From contig BGKB01000188.1 in the NCBI GenBank assembly GCA_003116975.1, positions 1-64,000 on the forward strand: a stretch of 64,000 nt of DNA. The letters are read 5' to 3'. This document shows, piece after piece, positions 29,101 to 40,518 of this stretch; positions within the stretch are counted from its first letter, which is position 1, and each line of letters opens with the position of its first letter. The stretch is from Aurantiochytrium sp. KH105. Lineage: Eukaryota; Sar; Bigyra; Thraustochytrida; Thraustochytriidae. Made by a program: the position numbers and the translations under genes. Under the pieces are notes generated by a model, which ran no database searches, was not told the origin of the DNA, and worked only from the letters and a program-made list of their open reading frames with translations.

Positions 29101-29900
29101 TCAAGGAGTCGCTGCACCGGACCATTGCGAATCAACCTGGCTTCCCGGAGAACCTCGATTCTGCCATCCTGACGGGCTGTCTCGAATTCGATCGCGCCAT
29201 GTTGCACAAGGCCGCGTCGGCGATCGTCGCGCAACGTCTAAAGATCAGCAACGGCGAAGCGCGTCAGTCGCTCCTCCGCACAAAGGGTGATCGCGCCGAT
29301 GCTTCGTCAGCTGTTGACGAGTATCGTAAAACCGGATCCACCGCACTTTTGGCCTTCGTGTCGCATGACAAGGCCACAGCGGAGCGGTTGCTCACCGTCG
29401 CGTGGATCGGTGATACGCGCGCTGTGCTCTGCCGCGACGGCAAGGCCGTGCAGCTCTCCGATGACCACAAGGCGTCGCGCGAAGACGAAAAGGCTCGTAT
29501 TCGTGCGGCAGGAGGTACCGTTAATCGTAAAGGCCAAGTCGACGGCTCGCTCGCGGTGTCTCGAGCGTTTGGCGACATCATGCACAAGGGCCATGAAATT
29601 GAACGCCTTGCCGACATGACACCCACAGGTCCTTCCCCAGAGGACGATGAGCTCCTCTCGAAGGGAATCGTCATTGCCAAGCCTGATATCATTTCGGAGC
29701 CCATTGTTGCGACCGATCGCTTCCTCATCCTTGCGACAGACGGTCTCTGGGATACTGTGTCGAATGAAGAGGCTGTAAAGATTGTCTCTCACTCGCTCTC
29801 AGAAAAGAACGATATCCAGGTCGCCGCCGATGCACTCGTAAAGCATGCTCTCGTCCACTCCGTGGACAATATCTCCGTTGTCCTGGTTTCTTTTGACTAG
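26142..29900 (+). CDS. Cyclic-nucleotide-binding protein kinase fused to PP2C phosphatase
   Basis: 1,252 residues. Residues 1-165 are disordered (Gln, Arg, Asp/Glu-rich). Two cyclic-nucleotide-binding domains follow. The first (about 172-275) has the phosphate-binding cassette FGEQALIFSQVR. The second (about 283-400) has FGQMALMSGAPR, with Gln for the conserved Glu. A Ser/Thr kinase spans about 465-735: GRGTFGRV, AIKIIDK, HRDIKPANLLL, ADFGAAR, GTPAFMAPELL; its type is closest to CaMKK/LKB1-like kinases. After an acidic linker, a PP2C domain (about 919-1252) has MED, FDGHGG, GSLAVSRAFGD, ATDGLWD and DNISVVLV metal-site motifs. All catalytic residues are present, so both opposing activities look intact under cyclic-nucleotide control. 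Plants have a protein with the same three modules in another order. Confidence 0.92.
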   Translation: MNPLRLFGARGPKRDKASPTGASAGRWPRRQQQQQQQQQPPPPREEEDYEDLDDDLDRDERRDEEDRRKRKKRQQQQQQQQQEQERGKMRLGKADDYESDDGSDEESDLEEVSSSGRGTGESSDDDDDDLVDIDEDEEFFASATKDGQLTSAQLEAERKEIVRTNFEVLCAVPFFARFPEEHQRQLFQELRVEHYEDDDRIVTQGEMGDRMYIIVDGEAVVWRDDVGEITHLYTHDFFGEQALIFSQVRNSNVSAVGKTTVMYLSKDAFDKYENIRVFMVVQKIPLLARLRPDMQRKIVARLTPLPFEKGDFVVTQGEVGDAFYMIAKGSAEVVENGEVTTHLYEGHNFGQMALMSGAPRLASVRASEQLICFELKAKDFQALMEEDSEFSQLLQTDTKVIRRRRSKRGAARNKTRNPSVDSGNSRRLSFESGNRSLGHIMSSSKLIDETSVVNSSRKGGHRVINGFVLRREIGRGTFGRVRLCIHQKTGEEYAIKIIDKSKIKDNVSVHTPGLDEMRQEVAIMKRLRHPNIVNLVAVIDDPADDHLYIVTEYCENGALMDGLDNNEPLKENVARERFRDLLLGLHYLHAQGVIHRDIKPANLLLTKDNIVKIADFGAARMITGGTKWISGVTGTPAFMAPELLVEDHDEYDGPAVDLWSCGATLFMMVTGVPPWMSDDEIKLAKKVKNDELHFPSDWNQRNYSPHLKNLIQRLLSKDPLTRPNLEEVMDHEWVTEEGSEMLLPLARELLAEAEEAEGDDNSGRPSNFLASFDGGAGPSTSKEEREAAIDRLHSRGSSSFALHNFSPSSSMSAPRSDIMDPDETDIAPRGDVDLDALLKQDVDLMVDGDIDLNSDDESEYSQQTNKYDIGRMNDKHNDGDKPSSTAEAKGDANEEDEDGPPLGIPLFSAPLPDAIRGGKKVAWANVRYSSSKEQNNRARMEDCISICSKLSKSGGDSWFSSSSSKHEALFYAAVFDGHGGVLVSELLKESLHRTIANQPGFPENLDSAILTGCLEFDRAMLHKAASAIVAQRLKISNGEARQSLLRTKGDRADASSAVDEYRKTGSTALLAFVSHDKATAERLLTVAWIGDTRAVLCRDGKAVQLSDDHKASREDEKARIRAAGGTVNRKGQVDGSLAVSRAFGDIMHKGHEIERLADMTPTGPSPEDDELLSKGIVIAKPDIISEPIVATDRFLILATDGLWDTVSNEEAVKIVSHSLSEKNDIQVAADALVKHALVHSVDNISVVLVSFD

Positions 29901-30296
29901 ACAGACAGCCAGGGTCGAGTCTGGGCCAACGATTTCTTGCACGCTCACCACCACCACAAGCGGCACCAAGCGACAGCACCTTTGCGAACGGCACGAAGAA
30001 TCGTGAGCATTGCACGCGTGCACGAACACATACACACACACACAAAGAAAAGGACCACACACTCACGCAAGTAAAGAGGGAAGAAACCGGCAAAAAGCAG
30101 CGTGTAATGTAATGAAGCGGGTGTGTGCTGCCTTCTTGTCTCCCTCTTTCGCCGTTCATCTAAATATTATAAGAAGAAATTAAGAGCATCCAAATAGTAA
30201 AAGCAGCATGATTCGCTTCATGATTTACTCTCTCATTTGTTTCGATGATTTTCTACAATTGCCAATCAGATTCAAGGTCACGCGCCCATACCGAAT
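29901..30296. other. Convergent 3' region between kinase-phosphatase and HECT ligase genes
   Basis: No coding signal. Contains a CA-rich run (30028-30043) and becomes AT-rich at 30160-30260, as expected for polyadenylation regions of two converging genes. Confidence 0.45.
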
Positions 30297-33200
30297 TTAA
30301 AGCCATCCCTCCGCCGAGCGCTGGAGAAAATCGCCGTCCATGAGCGAGCACTCAAAGGCCAGAAGGAGCTTCTTCCGAAGTGTTTCCTTGTCCGAATACT
30401 TGGGCAGTGACATTTGCCAAAAGCAAGTCTGACTCGTCGGAAGAAACTTGTCAGGTTCTTCCGCGGCCTTTCCGCTAGGCGCAGTGATCTTGAAAGAGCT
30501 CTGCATGTCTGCTGTCGATGCAGGCATGCGTGAACGAGCCCACGAGAATCGTAAAAACTCCGTGCGCTCCTCGCTTGACATCTCCTCGAGGACCTCCCAA
30601 AACCATTTGACGTGCTCATCCGATGGCGAGACGCCCTCGTACTCTGTGCAAGTCTTCAGCTGGCCTACATCAAGCTCCTTGCGCCCGCAAAGAAGAGTCT
30701 CCAGCTCGCTCTCGGTAAAGAGCGCAAAGATCTCCACTGGGACCACCGCGCTCAGTCCAGCGCGAAATGCTTCGAGCTGCTCACGCGCCTCGTGCAGACG
30801 CGTCTCTTGGGCTAGTTCCACGTAACGACTTGCATTTTCAAACGTCAGAGGAGTCTTCGAGCCACCCGGAACAACGGGCACAATTGACCCGTCCGACAAC
30901 GACACCTCGAGAAATCGTTCAACGCCAAGCACGTCAGAGAGCGACGTCGCATCATCGGGTGGGCCCTCCGCGACCAGCTTGCTGATCATGCGCATCGAGT
31001 TCGTAAAAACCTTATCCACTTCCTCGAGCGCCCCAAATCCCACGTCGAGCTGAGCGAGACGACGCCAATACGCCGACGGCAAGTCGAGACCCATTTGCAG
31101 GCCATGCCGAGCGGCCATGCCCACAAGCTTGCCCAAAAACACAAACCGCTTCAGATTCTTCTCCGAAGGGGAGAAGCAGTACTTGTCTCGACCAAGGTCA
31201 CCGCTATTTGTCGCGCGGTTGGGGCTCGGCACCAAAAGGGGCAGGAGACAAGCATTGCGCGCGTCTGCCCACTCCGTGTCATTTTGCAGCTCGTCCACGG
31301 CTTGTTCAAAGACCGCGCGGTACGGGCCGCCATAGTCCTTCACGCCTTCTCCCAAAAACTTCACCTTGAAAGCCCGTCGTTGCCCACCATGGCCCTTGCC
31401 AACATAGGCACGTCGTAGGCTGTGCGAAGACCACTTTGCGACTTCTACAAAGAGTTGCCCAAAGACCGACGCTTGCAATCGCTTGTCGGCGCTGTCGATT
31501 GTCACGAGCTTGGGCGGCGCGGCACGAATCCGATTTACATTCACATTGCGTATCTGCGGGGGATCATCGTATTCGTCTGAAGCGAGCGGCGTTGGCGTCG
31601 TTGTTGCCGCTAGGACTTGGTCAAAAAAGGTCTTTTTGGTCCACGTAAAGAGCAATTGCCTGTATCGCCGCAGCGACGCACCCAGCGGACCTTCCAGATC
31701 CACCTGCGGGAGCACGCGCTTCGCCATGCAATTCCACAGCCGGAGCAAGGCAATTCTTGCAACTACTGATATCGATGTTCGATGTGGGAGAACTCCACTA
31801 AAGTCCCAGGGCTCGGCATTTAAGGGGTCCACACCCAACACATTGCACCGCTCATTCACTTGTTGCACAAGCAGGCCATCTTCCTGAGTTGTCCAACCCG
31901 CGAGATGCGCAGCAAAGGCCTCAGCAGTGTCAATGACAGGTAGAGCTTCGCTGTGGCGCGCTGCCACAGCTTCTGGGGCCTCCTCGTCCGGAACTTGGTG
32001 CAGGATTTCGAGAAGACCCAGCTCTTCGGGGTCCCAATACCAGGCGTGAGAGGCACCTTCCTCCATACCTTCGTGACCACCACCAGACTGCGACTCTACG
32101 CGATACCATATACGACCATTGTACACTCCCAAAACGCATGCTTCCTCTGAGGCCTCAAGGTCCCGGCCGCAGCTTTGCAGTACACGGACCCGGTCTCCCG
32201 CACGAAGGCCACGCCGCCCGTTCTCGAGTTGTACGTGATTCCCGCTTGCACGCTCGCACGCCGCAGCGGAAATGTCAACCTCCACGAACTGCCCCTTTGC
32301 GCGACACTGGTACCGACGGAGCCGGTGCTGCGACCAGCGTTGGTAATGAGCCCACGCGCGGTCTAACATCCCACCAGGAAGGAGCGACGTTTCGGCTCCG
32401 TCTCCAGCCTGCCAAAAATCGCGAAGTAGCGCGGACACAGTCTGTATGTCGCGCAATGCTTGGTCAGGACATCGCCGCGGAACGTTGAAGTGCTTGTGCA
32501 AGATGCGAACCTTGTTCCCACGGGAGCGCCTGAGCCCGATGACCGGGTATAGAGTCAATGCAGACGCGCGATCTGCACGCGCGTCCGCCTTGCCCTCAAT
32601 TTGCGACGCTCCAAACGCAATGCCTAGGTCCTTCATCGTGTGCTGACCATACTTGATCCCGTCCATGAAAAATGACAGTTGCCCTTGGTCCATGTCCAGA
32701 CATACACCAACCGTGTCACCGGCGCCGTAGAACTCGCCATAGATTTGTTCGTTGCCTTGAGGCTGAGATGCATGCGTTTCCAACGTGGCGCGGAAGTTCA
32801 CATAGCCGTACGCAGCCGGTGAGCGATCCCAGCGTCGAAGAAACGCCATCTGCGTGCCCGCTGGATACACGCCCGGGGGCCGCTCAGACACGCCCACAAA
32901 CACTGAGCCATATTCGTGCGAGGCTTGCTCGATTTTAACCTCCCAATAGTGTACACCGCCGCTGAAACCGACCGTTCCGAGGACAAGGCCCCGAGACTCC
33001 ATATCAAACGAGCTCAGCGTCACCAGCTCGTCGTTCTCGCTCAAAAGCATGGACGACCCCTTGACATCCGCATCAAGACGAAATAATTCATGCGCGGCGA
33101 CCTCGATTGTGCCGTGCACGACAAGAGGCTCCAATTCAGACGCTTTGGAGCTTTCGCTGGGTTCGAGCAATCCCTCTTCAGCCCCGGGATCTTTTGAGTC

Positions 33201-36200
33201 TTTGCAATCGCCACTAAGCACGGAACTCGACTCGTCCACATGAAGCTCTACCGATGTCTGCTCCTTGGAAGAGCAGAACTCGGACACAAGCGCGCTGGTC
33301 GGTGCGCTCTTCGCAAGATCGTCCTCGACTTCTTGTTGTTCTTGACGGGCCCGGACGACAAATCCTCGCACGCCTTCAGAAACTCCCGCGGACTTGAGCA
33401 CCTCATGCACCGTCCAGAGCCGCGTGGCTTGAACCGTCGCACTGACTTTGCCGCCAAGAATAACCTCGATTGGTTGGAGGTACTCGGCCTCGAGTGCAGT
33501 GTTGGCCTCATCCGTATACTCGCTGTCTTGACTATAACTCGTTGAGCTGATGGCGCTCGATGCTCGGTGCTCGCGGCGAGCTCCATTCCCCGAAGCTCGG
33601 CCTGACTGCTGCGAGGATGATGACGTCGAGGCTTCATGCTGACGCCCAAACGCCTGCGCAGCACGTCGGCTGAGACGGCGAATGTCAGCGCTGTCCGCTC
33701 CTCCTCCGCCGCCACCCATGAGAGGCCGCAACAGGGCTTCAAGCAAGTCCGAGTCGCCGAGATCCTCAAGAGAAGAAATATCAACAGCAATCGCCTGCTC
33801 CGCTTCGCCCCGTTGAATGAAGACCCGCTGGACGCCACTTGCGCCTCCGGCCCCACCTTCACCACCCAAGCCCCCGTGGCCACGACCACTTCGCGAGCTC
33901 TCCGAGCTTGAGGACGGCGAGGACCGAGCGTCCTTTTCAATCTGCTCGAGTTCTTCGCAATCTCTCTTGCGCGCCTCCAGATCGTTCACTTCCGGCGGTA
34001 CCATCATCTCAGGGATACGTACCGAGAATGTCCCGGTCAAACGTCGCGATGCTTCGTCTTCTCGCAAAACATACTCCGTGCCTGGGCGCCACGCTGCGGA
34101 TCCAAAACGGGACTCCCAGCCTCTACATGGCGACCCACGAAGTAGCTTCGTTTCGACAAGGCGCAGAACCCCCTTTTCTGGCCGGCTCACTTCCACATGC
34201 ACGGCTGCATGGAAAACCGGCAAGAGCAATGTTCCAGCGTTCTGATCCTCCATCAGCCACAATTGCGCCCCTAGACGAAGCCGTTCGCCCAAAGTAGCTT
34301 GATTATCGTGAATGCTTCGCGATGAGTGTACGACGTGAAAAGCACGCTTCTTACGCGATGCTTCCGCCTCCGCTTTATCCTCAGCTTCTTGCAGCGCGTT
34401 CAGATCAAGCCTTGCAAATTTGTTCTCGTCCGAATCGAACCGAAGAGGAACTACCCTCCATTCGCCACTGACCAGGTCGACGGGCTCATAGCGCTTCAGA
34501 AGGCTGTCGTCCATGAGGCTGCCGCCGTCCGCATCGTCACCCTCTCGACCATCGTCTTCGTCTTCGTCTTCGTCTTCCACTTCTTCTTCTCCTTCGTCCT
34601 TGTCATCGTCTTCTTCTTCGTCGTCGTCGTCGTCGTCCTCTTCGTCGTCGTCGTCGTCGTCTTCTTCATCCTCGTCATGGTGATCGTCAGCATCAACTTC
34701 GCCGTTCTCGTCAACATCGCCGTCTACGTTCTCTCCACCCTCGAGCGATACTTTGGGAGAGTTCTGAGCACCACTATCTCTTTGCGCGTTATGGTCTGAC
34801 GCGTCACCTGCAGAGTCTGCCGCAGCCAATCCGCCTTCCGCCTCGGCTTCTCCGACATTCTCGTCGGTAACGTCCTCCACAGTAGTAGTAGCAGATGGTT
34901 TCGTCTTTGCATCTTTTGCCACGACAGACGGACGCCAACGAACCACGATCCGGCTGTCTTCGAGTCCAACCACGAAACCAATCGACCCAACGCCTCCATC
35001 TTCGTCCCCGCCTTCCCACGCCGGACCTCTCACGACGAGATCCCCAATATGAATGCTCCGAAGCGCCAAAGCTAGCAAGTCTGCGCCAAGGTCTCCGGAA
35101 CTCGCTTTGTTGCGATCGTTTCCGCCAACTTCTGAGCTGGCAAATTTGATTGGATACTGCAACAGGGACCCCGAGAACGAGTCAGGGCGTGGACCAATGA
35201 GGTCATCGGCATCTCGAATAGCGTAACTCGCAATATCCTGAGCGGCAAGCTCGATTGCGTCATCGAGCGTACATAGTTCCACAAACGACTGCACCAGACG
35301 ACTGTGCACGGGAGAAGTCACGCCATCGCGGTCCAAGAATCGACGTGAGAGCTCGCGCAGGCGATCAAAGGGGACGATCGACACCAACTCGGCAGCTTCG
35401 ACGCCCCCCACTTCACTGAGCATTTGGCACAGCTTGTCCACCGCCAGACGTTTAAGCGAGACGCCTGGAGAGCGCAGCGACAGTGTCCAAGCAGCGAACA
35501 AACTACGCACGATACGCGAGTCCCGCGAGGTTGCCCCGAGCAAAAAGTCAGTGTACCAGAGAGCCAGCTTTACCGACGGAAGCTCTGCAATCACAACGTC
35601 ACTGAGCCGCATGTCTTCTGCATTAGGTCCTCGAACAATTCGTTCGGCCCCGCCAGCCCTCGCCGCACAAACGCGGGCAGCATTGCGCAGGAGGTCAGGA
35701 AGGTCGAAGCGTTTTGCCTCTGCAAAGACTCGCGAAAGGGCCATATTGTCATCCCATTGGACGGACCCAAATGCTCGCATCGACGCCCTGCCCAACTCAG
35801 CACCAACGGCGTCAATCAATGAATCTACGATGCTTGTTGTAGCAAGAATCGTCTTCAGAGCAACTTGGAAGGAGGAGAGAATGGCCCCGGTTTGCATGAC
35901 CAGACCGGCCTGGGAGAGCGGGAGAACATCGCTCGCGACAAGCTTGAGAAGCTGCGTAAAGAGTCCTGATCTCCTCGGACCCGACGCAAGAGATGCAGCA
36001 AATTGCTCCTGCAGGTCTGTACCAAAACAAGACCAACGCTCAAGGAGCATCACGATGGAATGGCGCGCATACAAGCAGACAAGAGATCTGCTGGCCACCA
36101 AAATTGTTGCCATCACCGTTTGCAAGGGAGCGTCGTGAAGCTTGGCCAGGGCCTTGGGCGTGTCTGCGACCACCTCGTGCAAAGGAGCGGCAGAAAGTGC

Positions 36201-39200
36201 CTCGAGGTCGGTGGCCTCCGTGAGATCCTCGTCCAACTTCCCCGGAGTACCCGACGACTGCCCGGCGCGCTTGGCTCCAGTGTTTTCGCGAGAGGCCCGG
36301 CTCGCGTCTGGCAAATTCATTCGCGTACGCGCTCGTCCGTGCCGAGAGCCGAGACCGTGCACACGGTAGTGGGAGCGACCCGAGCCACTATGGCTCGATT
36401 GAGATCCCGCGGCATTCACGCTTGCCCCTGATGACTCTGATGCAAAGTAACGCTCCTTGATGGCCCGCGCATTAAAGGCGGGCACTTCCTCCTCGAGACA
36501 GTCCTCGACAAGATGGTCGTGGAAATGCTTGGCCACTTCAGGCGCGTGCGCGTCTTCGTGCCAGAGATAGTATCGTGCGTTGCATTCGCGATCGAGCACT
36601 GCAGCTGCAACCGGACGCCACGAGCCTTCAGGAAAGCTCTCCACGGGAGGCCCAAACTTAAAGGGCTTTTGTCCAAAGTTGAACTGGAGTTTTTCGGTCC
36701 GGTTCAGTGAGACAGCCGGGGTCAAGCCTCTCAAGTAGTCTCTTCCCTCGGAAAGCCCGCTCACCATGAGACCCATACCGTTCTCGTAGTCTCCATCGAG
36801 ACCGAACCACATATCACCCTTGTCGAGGTCCACGGCCACGCAAACAACTTGATTCTTGGCCCACGCGCGGCCCCATGGTTTGCTCTTGGCATGCCATGCG
36901 AACTGCCTGTATCCATCAAAAGACCATGAGTGCCCGTCGTCACCAACGCCGTCGCCATCGCCAGCGTTGCCCGTGAATCCTGCGTCCGCCCAACCAATCT
37001 GCATGCAATTGTCCGTAAAGATGGTCACCTCATAGTACCACAGACCTTTGCGCAACAGCACATCGCGCGCACAAACGCTGGGGAAACCGTTTGCGCTCGT
37101 CTTGACTTCGACCGTCAGATCTGGGGAGATGGCGACCACGTCCATGCCACTTGTGGCGGAGAGCCCTCCCGTGCCAGGAGGCAAAGAAATCAGCGGCTCT
37201 GCGTGCTCTTGCTGAGCATCCTTTTGCGCATCATCCCCATGAGGAGACTCTGTAGCGTCCTTGGACTCGTCGGCATTGGTCTCGCCTTCGTTGCCTCCAG
37301 ACTGCTCTTGCTCGTCTTCGTCCTGCATGGTGAGCTCATCACCGTGGCTAAGAATCCAGGTGAGCGCATTGTCAAAGTTCTCGCCAACTGCATCGATTGC
37401 GCGCACGCAGTAGCGTTCGGGAAAGCCCATCTCTATAAGTTTCTCGACAATGACAGCCCGCCGCGTCGAGGCAGCCTGATTCCCAGCAGCCTCGCGACCC
37501 CCGCCAGAGCCCCTGGCGGACGATGCTCCAGCGACCTCTAGGTTCCGACGCCGCTGACGCTCCGCAGCTTCAACGAGAACATCAATGTCACTATTGTGTT
37601 CGATGCAAAAGTCGATGGCAGCTTCGACGTCGTTACTGCAGCGCTCAAGCGCAATTTGACACACTTCCTTGGGAAAACCCATTCCAAGCTCCATCATTGT
37701 ACGAAGCTCTGGACTGATTTCCTCCTCGTCATCAGACTCCGAGTGACTCGCCTTGTCGCCACCGGCATCCGGACCTTTCGCTTCGTCTGCGCCTGCGTCG
37801 CTCTCCGCAGTTTTTTGCAGAAGCGCATGGTCTTCTCGGATTTCGTTGAACCGCAACAAGGCATGGCGCCACCACGACTCGACCTTGGCCAAATCGCGGA
37901 TGCCAGAAGTTGGCGTGAACTCTGTGGCAACCTCGAGAAGTTTTTCCAAAAGCTCGCTGGAGGCAACCTGGTCAGCTCCAAGCGCAACGAGGCTCTTGAA
38001 GACGGAAGCGCGCAGCATGGCATGCTGGACCGCGTGATTGGACCGCTCATAGTTCGTCTGCGATACGACATCGAGCGAAGCAGCTTGATCGCCATCGTCT
38101 TCATTCTCGTCTTTCGAGTCCGATGCTCCGGCCTTTGCTTCCTTTATTGTTACGCCCTCCTCGGACTCGCCTTTGATTGAAGCCGGCGACGAATGTCTCG
38201 AGGGAAGATTCGCGGGCTCTTCGGCAGTTAATTCCTGAAGTGCAGACTTGTAGACGCTCAGCAACGGGGCGGACAGCTCCGTGGAGACTTGCACCTCTGC
38301 AACGGGGACCAAGAGCTCCGTGTCCAGACTTGCCGACATGAGACGGATCGTGTCCTTCACTTGGCCTGCAGGGACCCCTGTTTCGAGCCGCGGCGCAGTG
38401 TAGGCCTCAGCTCCCTGATTCACCGTTGCCGCAGCTGCTGCGACGGCTGCGGCAGCAGCAGCTGGTTCGTGAAGTAGGATCTGCGCCGTTTCATGTCTGG
38501 GACCTTTGAGAGCCGCAAGAACAGCAGCTTTCTGACTGAGAGCCTTGATCTCCTCATAGTTGTTTTCATCTACGCGCGTGAGCCATGCAGGGGAGAACTG
38601 TACTTTGCCACAAACACGCAAGGGGTCGAACAGACCACCAAGAACGCACACAGCAGCCCAGCGTTCGCGAGGTGGTGATCCTTTGCCCAGCATGCCAACA
38701 AGAGTGTCTTGCACATGGTTCACCCAAGGCGAGGTTTTGTCATTGATGAGCGTCCGCAAAAGAGAGACAGTGTCCGACGCACGCCCCACCCGCATCGCAT
38801 ACGAAGAAACGGCATCACTTACGAGAAGAGCTTCGCTTTCTGCCTCCGCACCAGGTTCACAGCACAAGGTTTCTGGGTGGGCAGCTTGGACCAGAGCCAT
38901 GAGGCGACTGATAGGATCAACGTTGGCGACAAGCTCTTTAACGAGCGAAGTCTGGCGAATGGTTGGGAGAAGACGCGCGAGCAAACGAATCGTGCGATGC
39001 TGAACCCGAGGTGAAGGAGAGCGCGAGGCTTGCAAAAGGATGTCGACGCGGTCTGCGGAAGAGAGAAAAGGAATGCAGGTCCTAATTCCATTCACCGTGA
39101 TCGTAAAGAGGAGCATGATGACCTGGTACGCGTATTCCTCCTCGGCAGTTGACTCAAGCGCGGTCTCGAGCTCTGTAAAAAGCATCTCAAAGACGGACTT

Positions 39201-40487
39201 CCCCAGCGTGTCGGCGCCCACGGGCCGAGTGTGCGTTTTCAGGTTGTTGAGCAGAGATGCAGTGGGGCTGCGAAGGCTGAAACTCGTCGAGTCATCATCA
39301 GCATAAACGCCTCCCCGGGACGAGACGATCTGCGAGGCCAGGCGATGGACAATGATAAGCGTGGCCTTGATGATTCGATGTTGCGCTTGCAGGCGCAGCG
39401 AGTTCGGCTCACCTTCGACCGCTTCGTCGTCCAAGGCTGAGATGGCGGCCCGCGCAGAGGTAAGGACTTGATGGAAGATGCGAAAGATTCCAATTCGGGA
39501 GAGGAACTGATGATCATGAAACGAGAGCACCAGGTTCCAAGCGTTAATGATTCCGAGCTGCAGCGCAGCATCCTCGCCCATTGCAGCGCGTTCAAGGTCG
39601 GCGGCAAGTGTAGAGTACAGATGTTCAAAGGAAGCTCGGACTGTGTTTTGGAGCTCCTTTCCACACCCACGCGTGTCTGTGGATTGCATGCCTTCTGCGG
39701 TGGACGGAGGGGCGGAAGAGTTGTTTTTGCGAAGTTCTGACTCGCCGGTCGCTCCGGTTGCGATGGAAGTTGTACCCCCTGTTGACAATGGGGTTGTAGA
39801 ACTGTCTGCAAAATCGAGAGGTGACATTTCTGGAGCGCGCACCTGATCCGAGGTAGACCCGGCGTTGTTCGGAGATGCGCCCGCTGACGGGCTTGTCCCC
39901 GTACCTACGCCTGATCTTGTCGCGGCGGAGAGATGAATTGCCCCGCGCGTGGCACCACTAATCATCGAGGAGGACGACGCCAATATGGCGGGAGTCTTTC
40001 CATCCTGCATGGCTGACCCAATCCACTCGAGGACACCCTGCCGTGTCGCAGGTGGCACGGTAATCTCGGACGCACCAAAGACATGCTGAAAGCTGATTGT
40101 CTTGGTCCGATGCTTGGAGAAGAACAACGAAAACAAATTGAGCCCGGCGGCTCGCTGGGTGGCGCGCCATGACGCAGTCAACATAGACTCGTGCAAACGG
40201 GAGACAGAGAACCCGCCTTTGATAAAGTTGATGACGGCATCCAGCGCCTGAGGATGACTTCGGAAGGACGCTGACTTGCGTGTTACGAACTTGGCGACCC
40301 GTTTCCACTGGTCCAAAATGTCAATGAGTGAGACAGAAGCAGGTTGCTCGGCCACAATCTGATCGACAAATGAAGAAGTGATCAAGCTTGACAACGAAAT
40401 GTGCTTGGTGGCGTCTGCTGCACCTGAATCTGTTTCAACACCAAGCGGACTCGAGCTGCCCAATTGCTCGGCGTCTACCGGCTTCGC

Positions 40488-40518
<31 letters not shown>

